Positions 58,188 to 64,000 of a stretch of DNA of 64,000 nucleotides are shown here, in pieces. The position numbers and the translations under genes were made by a program. Position 1 is the first letter of the stretch. The number at the start of each line of letters is the position of its first letter. Origin of the DNA: Sorex araneus (taxonomy: Eukaryota; Chordata; Mammalia; Eulipotyphla; Soricidae); contig NC_073305.1 in assembly GCF_027595985.1 (NCBI RefSeq), positions 87,414,626-87,478,625 on the forward strand, given 5' to 3'. Under the pieces are notes generated by a model. It had not been told where the DNA came from and ran no database searches. It was given only the letters and a program-made list of their open reading frames with translations.

Positions 58188-58193
58188 AATAAA
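58188..58193 (+). terminator. Poly(A) signal of the RPS4 retrogene
   Basis: AATAAA 45 bases after the stop codon, with GT-rich sequence (TTGTGTTTG) downstream. No fossil poly(A) tail follows, which fits an old retrocopy. Confidence 0.8.
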
Positions 58194-58344
58194 GTTAATA
58201 TTGTGTTTGAAAACGTGTCAAGTATCTAATGTAGCTCCTGAACAAAAAGAATTACTGATAGGGAGAGGTGGATAAAGCTTTGCTGCTTGCCCCCTGTTCT
58301 TAGAGACTGCTTGTGTGACCCCTTTACCCAAAATCTTGTAAGTT

Positions 58345-58463
58345 TTGAGGTCACACCCAGATGTGCTCTAGGACTTACTACTTTGGGGTTTGGTCTGCAC
58401 TCAGGGATCACTGCTGATGGGGTGCTGGGGATGTCTCCCACTGTATTAGCTCTTGGTCCCCTA
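58345..58463 (-). mobile_element. Diverged antisense SINE
   Basis: GAGGTCACACCCAGATGTGC body complement, with a shortened head complement. Confidence 0.6.
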
Positions 58464-58637
58464 CCTATAAAGTCCCACATGTCTAAGAATGAAATTCCCA
58501 TCATGTACAAACATTTCTTGTAGGTTTAGGTGAAAATATCTTGAGTAGGATGGACTCATTAAATACTCCAGATTCTCATACTTCAATGAATGCCTGGAGG
58601 GGCCTCTGAGGCTCCTTAGTAATCTCTTTTTTTTTCA

Positions 58638-58780
58638 ATGGCTTTTAGATAAGACCTAGCTGTGTGTGTGCAGGAATCACTCCTGAAAGGTCCAGGGTAC
58701 CATATGAGGTGTAAGGTGCTGTTAATTGAACCTGGGTCAGCTGTATGCAAGGCAAGTGGCTTACATGCTCTATTAGCATC
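58638..58780 (-). mobile_element. Diverged antisense SINE
   Basis: AGGAATCACTCCTGAAAGGT body complement; ATGCAAGGCAAGTGGCTTAC head complement. Confidence 0.65.
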
Positions 58781-59037
58781 ATTTCAAAAGTTAGGAACTT
58801 AGTCCAAGAAAGTTACTTGCTGGAAGGTTTGGAGGTGCTGAAGACGAGCCTTCCTTTTCCTTAAACTGGGAAATGTTTTGTAAGTCTGAGGAGAGGGAAG
58901 TGGAGAGGGGAGCAGGGGAAACTCCTTCCAGCCTCTAGTGCTTGCTACAGTGCCTCCGTGAAGCTGCAGGAATGATGATTCCTAGGGCTGTCTGATGACT
59001 AAGGAAACGTAAGTACTTTGGGGGGGAGGGGAGAGGA

Positions 59038-59137
59038 AGGGTGGCCATACCGAGCATTGCTTCAGTGCTTAAGGCCTACTCTTGGGGATGCTCAGGAGAC
59101 AGGGTGCTGGGATCAGACCCATGTCAGCCCCCCTACC
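59038..59137 (-). mobile_element. Antisense SINE fragment
   Basis: GTGGCCATACCGAGCATTGC and GGGTGCTGGGATCAGACCCA; 3' part of the head complement missing. Confidence 0.6.
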
Positions 59138-59139
59138 CA

Positions 59140-59680
59140 CATACAGATAACTTTCACAAGGTTTGAATTAACACGTGCGTGTCTTCAAATTCTATTAAGT
59201 CTACAGCATCCCTAGAAAGCTTGTGAGTCCCTAAATAACCACCTTTTCAAATTTGAAGGAAGGCCTGTCATAAGGAGAAAGGGGACCTCACCTAAGGTGC
59301 GTGAAAGGCAGGACCAGAACGAGTTGCAGGCACAGCAATTAAGTCAATTTACAATTCAATTCTTGGAAGGAACCTTACCACTAACCTGGGCTCAGCTCAT
59401 CCCTGGATACTATCCCAGCCCTCTCCATAACCTGGTAGTGTGGGGTCTCGAAGGCTTTGCATCCTATTTAGGAGATGAGTCCTAATTCAGCGAAACCACA
59501 TCACGTCTGAATTTGAACTTCCTCCCCCAGAAAAAATTGGCGAGTCTGCAAAAGACCTGACTGGCTAAAAGCACACTTGATCCTGGAATAACGAGCATCC
59601 TGGCCAAGAACCGGGCTCTCTGGGTTTCTGGCTGCATAGAGACTCCGAGCCCATACACGCTTGGTTTACCTGGCAGGGGG
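59140..59680. other. Sequence between SINE and second CpG island
   Basis: No gene recognised, apart from the minus-strand donor CCAG|GTAAAC at 59670/59669. Confidence 0.45.
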
Positions 59681-59800
59681 CTGACGATCCCGGAGCCGGG
59701 CCGGAAGGCGCGGCGGATGGAACACACCGCCTGGGACTTCTGGGCACCCGGGAATAGGCAGGGCCGGCGGGGTGGGGAGGGGGGTTGGCGCGGCGCATGC
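59670..59800 (-). other. Candidate first exon, minus strand
   Basis: The exon would end at 59670 at CCAG|GTAAAC. A frame open from 59907 crosses it but resembles nothing I know, so it may be untranslated. Confidence 0.3.
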
Positions 59801-60010
59801 GCGGGGCGCGCCCCCGGGAGGGCGGGCCCGGAACCCGCGGCCCCGCAGCGCGTGCGAAGGTGGCGCCGAATCGGAAGGCGCCGGAGTGGAGCCCCATCTC
59901 CGGGCATCAGCGACCGCGTTTGCTTGCGACTGGCCCCCGCTTTTTCGCCTGACCGCCCGGGGCTGCAGGTGAGCTGTCCGCCGCCCCAGAGACCTTTCTT
60001 AGCCTGGATC
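59690..60010. promoter_or_regulatory. Second CpG island, possibly bidirectional promoter
   Basis: CpG-dense and without a TATA box. It contains GCATGCGC at about 59797-59804, an NRF-1-like GCGCATGCGC palindrome, and GC boxes. A consensus + donor CTGCAG|GTGAGC lies at 59968/59969 and a consensus minus donor at 59670/59669, so transcripts could leave in both directions. No product is identifiable. Confidence 0.6.
59880..59968 (+). other. Candidate first exon, plus strand
   Basis: The donor at 59968/59969 matches the consensus at all near positions. The 5' boundary is unknown and I could not identify a downstream coding exon in the window; one possible acceptor is CTCCCCACAG near 62758. Confidence 0.3.
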
Positions 60011-60019
60011 TTTCTTGCC

Positions 60020-61211
60020 TAGACGCAGAAATAAGCCGTTGACGCTGCCGAGGAGCTTGGGAGGCTTTCCCCGGGCTTGGGGGTGCGCTCCTAGCTTAAA
60101 ATCGGGGACGAGTCTCTCCACCCACCGTTCTGCTCACCGTCCTTCTCGAGGTCCAGGGTTCCCCACCCTCCTTCCTGGAGCTGGGCTGCCGAGGGAGTGG
60201 GTGGGGCTCTTGGACCTGGCTTTTGGCCTCCCCCCTCTTCTCTTCCCTCCGTTGCCACCCCAGGGAGTTCGAAGGTCGGTGATTATTGATAATCAACGTG
60301 GGAGAGTGCTTTCAATGCTATGTTTTCGGAGAAATCTCTGTAGGTTCCCCGAATTTTGGAGGGGCCAGGGCCAAGGCGGAGCCCTGTCACCTGATTTTCT
60401 GCAGAAGCATGAAGTCATTTTGCAACTTTGCTCCCTGGGATGAGATGCGTCCCGGCCTTGCTGAACACTGCATCTAGGACGTGGCGTGTCTTGCACACGG
60501 TTGCTCCTATACTCCCCATACTCGGTCCCTGACTGACACCATCACACAGCCTCTGGCTTTCAGGTGTGCAGCTGGCCGGCCGGAGAGGAGCCAGTTCCAC
60601 TGTTGGTTTGATTGCTTTTTGCCTGATTTGCGCTGTTGGGTACAGAAAGTTCCTGCAATGATTCAGAATCGGTTTTTGTTTTTGCCTCCTACATAGCACA
60701 GTTCTGTAGGGAGATTAAGGGACTGGGCCTTTAGTCACACATTCCTAGTCTGTCCTTTTCAGGCTTAAAGATAGTTGTGGAGATTGGAGAGGGCCAGAAT
60801 CACCACGAGAGCAGCTGATGTTTCTTGTGTGTTCAGTGTGTGCCAGGTGCAGGAACGGTGCCCTTAGAGTGTTCATTAACACATTAAAGTTTCACAGTCC
60901 TGGGAGATCATTTTGTTTAATTTTAATGATGGAGCGGAAAAAGCTACAGAAGAGTTAAGGTATTTGCCTAGTGTTACGCAGCCAGTGAGAAGCAGCTTCA
61001 GGTTTGAAGCTACGCATACAGAAGGAGCTAATTCGCTGTTTTTGAGGAAGTTAGTAAGACTGAATATGAGATGTTCATTGGGTTGAAGATCCAAAGTCCT
61101 GGTGGGAGATCAGGACACCCTGGGGACACAACTCTATGTGGTGAGTGCAGTGTGGTCACAAGCCGTAAACCGTGAGGCCAGTAGAAATGATCCACCAATA
61201 GTTTAAAACTT
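60020..61211. other. Gene-free stretch downstream of the CpG island
   Basis: GC content falls gradually. Short frames near 60015-60443 have no recognisable domain. Confidence 0.4.
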
Positions 61212-61405
61212 GGGGCTGGAGTGATAGATAGTACAGCAGGTAGGGCATGTTTGCCTTGTACGCCATCCACCCCAGTTTGATTTTCAGCATGGTCCCATGG
61301 TTCCATGGTCCCCTGAGCTACATCAGGAGTAATTCCTGAGTGCATGAGCCAGGAGTAACTCCTAAGCATCGCTGGGTGTGACCCAAAAAGAAAAAACAAA
61401 ACATA
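61212..61405 (+). mobile_element. SINE type 1 with internal duplications
   Basis: ATAGATAGTACAGCAGGTAG head with a GATA duplication, and a repeated ATGGT.CCATGG element in the body. Confidence 0.88.
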
Positions 61406-61444
61406 AAACTTAAAACCACCCCCCCTTAAAAAATAGTCTCTTTT

Positions 61445-61631
61445 GGGGCTGGAGTGATAGCATAGCGGGTAGGGCGTTTGCCTTGCACGCGGCCGACCCG
61501 GGTTCAAATCCCAGCATCCCATATGGTCCCCTGAGCACCGCCAGGAGTAATTTCCTGAGTGCAGAGCCAGGAGTAACCCCTGTGCATCGCCAGGTGTGAC
61601 CCAAAAACCAAAAAAAAAAAAAAAAAAAAAA
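61445..61631 (+). mobile_element. SINE type 1, near consensus
   Basis: The best-preserved copy in the window apart from a T insertion in the body; 24-A tail. AGTCTCTTT flanks both ends (61435-61443 and 61632-61640). Confidence 0.96.
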
Positions 61632-61718
61632 AGTCTCTTTCTCCTTCCTTGAAATTTCTAAATAAAACCCTTTTTTTTAAAAAAAAAGAAGAATTTAAAA
61701 CTCTGAGGAATGCCAGTT

Positions 61719-61965
61719 GGGCTGGAGTGATAGCACAGCTAGTAGAGAGTTTGCCTTGCATGCGGCCGACCTGGGTTCGATACCTCTCAGAGCCCGGCAA
61801 GCTACCAAGAGTATCCCGCCCACATGGCAGAGCCTGGCAAGATCCCCGTGGCATGTTTGATATGCCAAAAACAGTAATAACAAGTCTCATAATGGAGACG
61901 TTACTGGTGCCCACTTGATCAAATCGATGACTAACGGGAAGGGATGACAGTGCTACAGTGCTACA
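61719..61965 (+). mobile_element. SINE type 2 with imperfect target duplication
   Basis: Shared tRNA head, type 2 body, and an ACAGTGCTACAGTGCTACA tail. GAGGAATGCCAGTTG at 61705-61719 is repeated with three changes at 61966-61980. Confidence 0.9.
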
Positions 61966-62071
61966 GAGGAATACTGGTTGCATTAATGTAGTTCCTTCTC
62001 CCCCCCAAGCTAACTTAGTGAGAGGTATTGCTAGTGCATAGGAAGAAATGAGGCCTTAGGAATGTGAAGGG

Positions 62072-62238
62072 AATGGCTTAAGAGATAGTACAACAGGTAA
62101 GGCTTTTGCCTTGTATGTGACTGTCCCAGGTTCGATCCCCAGCATTCTATATGGTCCCCTAAGCCCCACCAGGAGTAATTTCTGAGTGCGGAATCAAGAG
62201 TAACCCCTGAGCACTGTGGGGTGTGGCCAGGTGTGAAA
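62072..62238 (+). mobile_element. SINE type 1-like
   Basis: AAGAGATAGTACAACAGGTA head, B box GGTTCGATCCCC, no A tail before the next SINE. Confidence 0.85.
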
Positions 62239-62242
62239 GGAA

Positions 62243-62392
62243 GGGCCAGAGAGATAGTACAGTGAGTAACTTGCTTTGTCTTGTATGGGGCCGATCCAGG
62301 TTTGATCCCCGATGCCCCAGTGGTCCCAAGCCTTCCAGAATGATCCCTGAGTGCAGAGCCAGATGTAAGCCTTGAGCACAGCCAGGTGTGGA
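62243..62392 (+). mobile_element. Diverged SINE in tandem
   Basis: AGGGCCAGAGAGATAGTACA head; the A tail has expanded into purine tetranucleotides. Confidence 0.8.
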
Positions 62393-62500
62393 AAGAAAGA
62401 AAGGAAGGAAAGAAAGTAAGGGAAGGAGGAAGGGAGGGAAGAAGTGAGGAAGAAGAGAGGAAGGGAGGGAGGAAGGGAAAGAAAAGGAAGAAATTGAAAG
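62390..62500. repeat. (GAAA)n/(GGAA)n microsatellite
   Basis: A purine-only tract grown from the SINE tail. Confidence 0.93.
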
Positions 62501-63444
62501 GAATGAGACCTTAAGAATGGACTGTGCTGTGCGACCTGAAAGGTAATACTTGCCTTCTCTGTGCTTGTCAGAGGTTTATGGGAATAATGAAATGAGATGA
62601 TGTCAGGTCTTAGAATAGTGCCTGGGTCATGGTAATTGCTCAAAACCATCCCCATTCTCACTGTTACTTGCTTATCCATCCAGGCAGCACATGCTTTTTG
62701 AGCGCTGTATCACCTCTGGATGCTAATGAGAGTTCCTGGTTTTGATTCTCCCCACAGAAAGTGAGGCACTTTCTGCGTGACCCCTTTTCAGTGCTTTTAT
62801 CACCTCCTGTGCTTCAGATCTTGTCCCCTCTGGTACCTCCACCCAGTTAAGTTCCCACTTAGTCTCAGTAAGCACAAGCCCATTTTCTGTTCTTCTGGTT
62901 CAGTTTGCTGCGGGGAATAAGAGACCCAATTTATCAGGTTAGTTGACCCACTTAGGTAATGGACAGTGAGAAATTTTTTTTAAATGCACAGAAATCTCAT
63001 AAGCCATCTGCTTATATACAGAAATCAGAAACATAAATGTAAAAGAGGTAAGATTAAAAAAAAAAGAAGAAGGAATCTCATGTATTTAAAAAACTTCCAG
63101 GAACTTTAGAATCCTTAGATTCTCAACTGTTCGCCTCACTTTGGGGGACAGCATGGTATTAGGGATGCCGAGTATGGCCCAGAGACCAAAAGCCAAGTGG
63201 TTAGTACCCATGCCTCCACCCTCTGACCAGTACACTTTCTTCCTCATCTTAGAGAATACTGGACAGAATTTCAGTGGGATTGACCCGCTGCTTTGCGGCA
63301 CGGTGGGGTAGAAGCAACAGGGCACTGGGGCTTCATTTGTTTTTTTTCTGAGATCCAGTGTTGGTGAGGCACATGTCTCTGCCAGCTCAGAGGCACTGCC
63401 TCCTAACAGTAGTGACAAAGTGAGGGTTTAGAGTGAATCTTGTA
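62501..63444. other. Gene-free stretch
   Basis: No gene recognised; one acceptor-like CTCCCCACAG near 62758. Confidence 0.4.
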
Positions 63445-63599
63445 GGGCCAGAGAGCCAGGTGGGAGTTTGCCTTGCCTGCGGCCGACCTAGGTTTGATCC
63501 CTGGCATCCCATATGGTCCCCTGAGCACTTCCAGGAGTAATTCCTGAGTGCAGAGCCAGGAGTAATCCTGAGCATCGCTGAGTGTGACCCAAAAAGGAG
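63445..63599 (+). mobile_element. SINE type 1, short head
   Basis: GGGCCAGAGAGCCAGGTGGG head lacking ~15 bases; good body and a CCCAAAAAGG end. Confidence 0.88.
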
Positions 63600-63785
63600 A
63601 AAGAAAGAAATGAAAGAAAGAAAAGAAAAGAAGGAAGGAAGAAGGAAGGAAGGAAAAAAGAAAGAAAGGAAGGAAGGAAGGAAGGAAGGAAGGAAGGAAG
63701 GAAGGAAGGAAGGAAGGAAGGAAGGAAGAAAGAAAGAGAGAAAAAGAGTGAAAGAAAGAAAGAGAGAGAGAGAAAAAGAGAGAGA
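63596..63785. repeat. (GAAA)n/(GGAA)n microsatellite
   Basis: Pure GGAA units at about 63670-63725 flanked by GAAA variants, again at a SINE tail. Confidence 0.96.
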
Positions 63786-64000
63786 ATCTTTGGTTTAATT
63801 GACAAAGATCTGTGCTGTCCCTTTTCAGTCAATAAGTAAGTGTAAGCGGGCTGGGGCACCCAGCATGCACCTGTACAGACAAAAGGCTTGCATGGTGGGT
63901 TTGCTGGAGAGATGGCCTGGGGAAGGAACAGAGCGTTTGCTCCAGACCTGTAGGTGTGCAGGCTGCAAAATGTGGCTGGGGAGGGGGTCTAGAAGGGCCA
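63786..64000. other. Window end, nothing identified
   Basis: No gene or repeat recognised. Confidence 0.4.

Noticed and set aside
59482-59907. 141-codon minus-strand frame across the second CpG island
   Set aside because: It is GC-rich, open by composition, reads past a good splice donor, and resembles no protein I know.

Overview
The window looks like mammalian nuclear DNA, most likely from a shrew (Soricidae, Eulipotyphla). It is AT-rich and almost entirely non-coding, and it is saturated with tRNA-derived SINEs, L1 LINE fragments in both orientations, solo LTRs and microsatellites. The dominant SINE has a clear A box and B box and a characteristic 3' part ending in CCCAAAAAGC plus an A-rich tail. 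I associate it with shrew genomes from memory; no database search was possible. No bacterial, phage or CRISPR features are present.

Layout. 1-53 kb is a gene desert of nested repeats: about 60 SINE copies, at least ten L1 fragments, a solo LTR at 9.3-10.6 kb with a 6-bp target duplication, and a second LTR at 34.0-34.9 kb nested in an L1 3' UTR. Two insertions of an unclassified ~0.7 kb retroposon lie at 5.2 and 52.1 kb. A third family, with a (GAT)n tail instead of poly(A), has three copies; one (31.7-32.8 kb) is a ~1.06 kb insertion containing two 340-bp inverted arms. 53.1-58.2 kb holds the only convincing gene: an intact, intronless-CDS copy of ribosomal protein S4 (RPS4X type) at 57351-58142. 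It lies downstream of a CpG island with TATA and CCAAT boxes, a candidate first exon ending in a consensus donor at 53927, and a consensus acceptor at 57302. 58.2-64 kb holds a second, smaller CpG island (59.7-60.0 kb) with consensus donors facing away on both strands, then more SINEs and purine-rich microsatellites.

How the parts relate. The repeats share modules. SINE type 1 and SINE type 2 have the same tRNA-like head but different tails. The type 2 tail, which ends in (ACAGTG)n instead of poly(A), is also the 3' part of the GAT-tailed family, which has a different, non-tRNA head. This suggests repeated exchange of 5' and 3' modules between retroposons. The RPS4 copy is best explained as an old retrogene that recruited a CpG-island promoter and 5' exon; transcription is inferred from sequence only.
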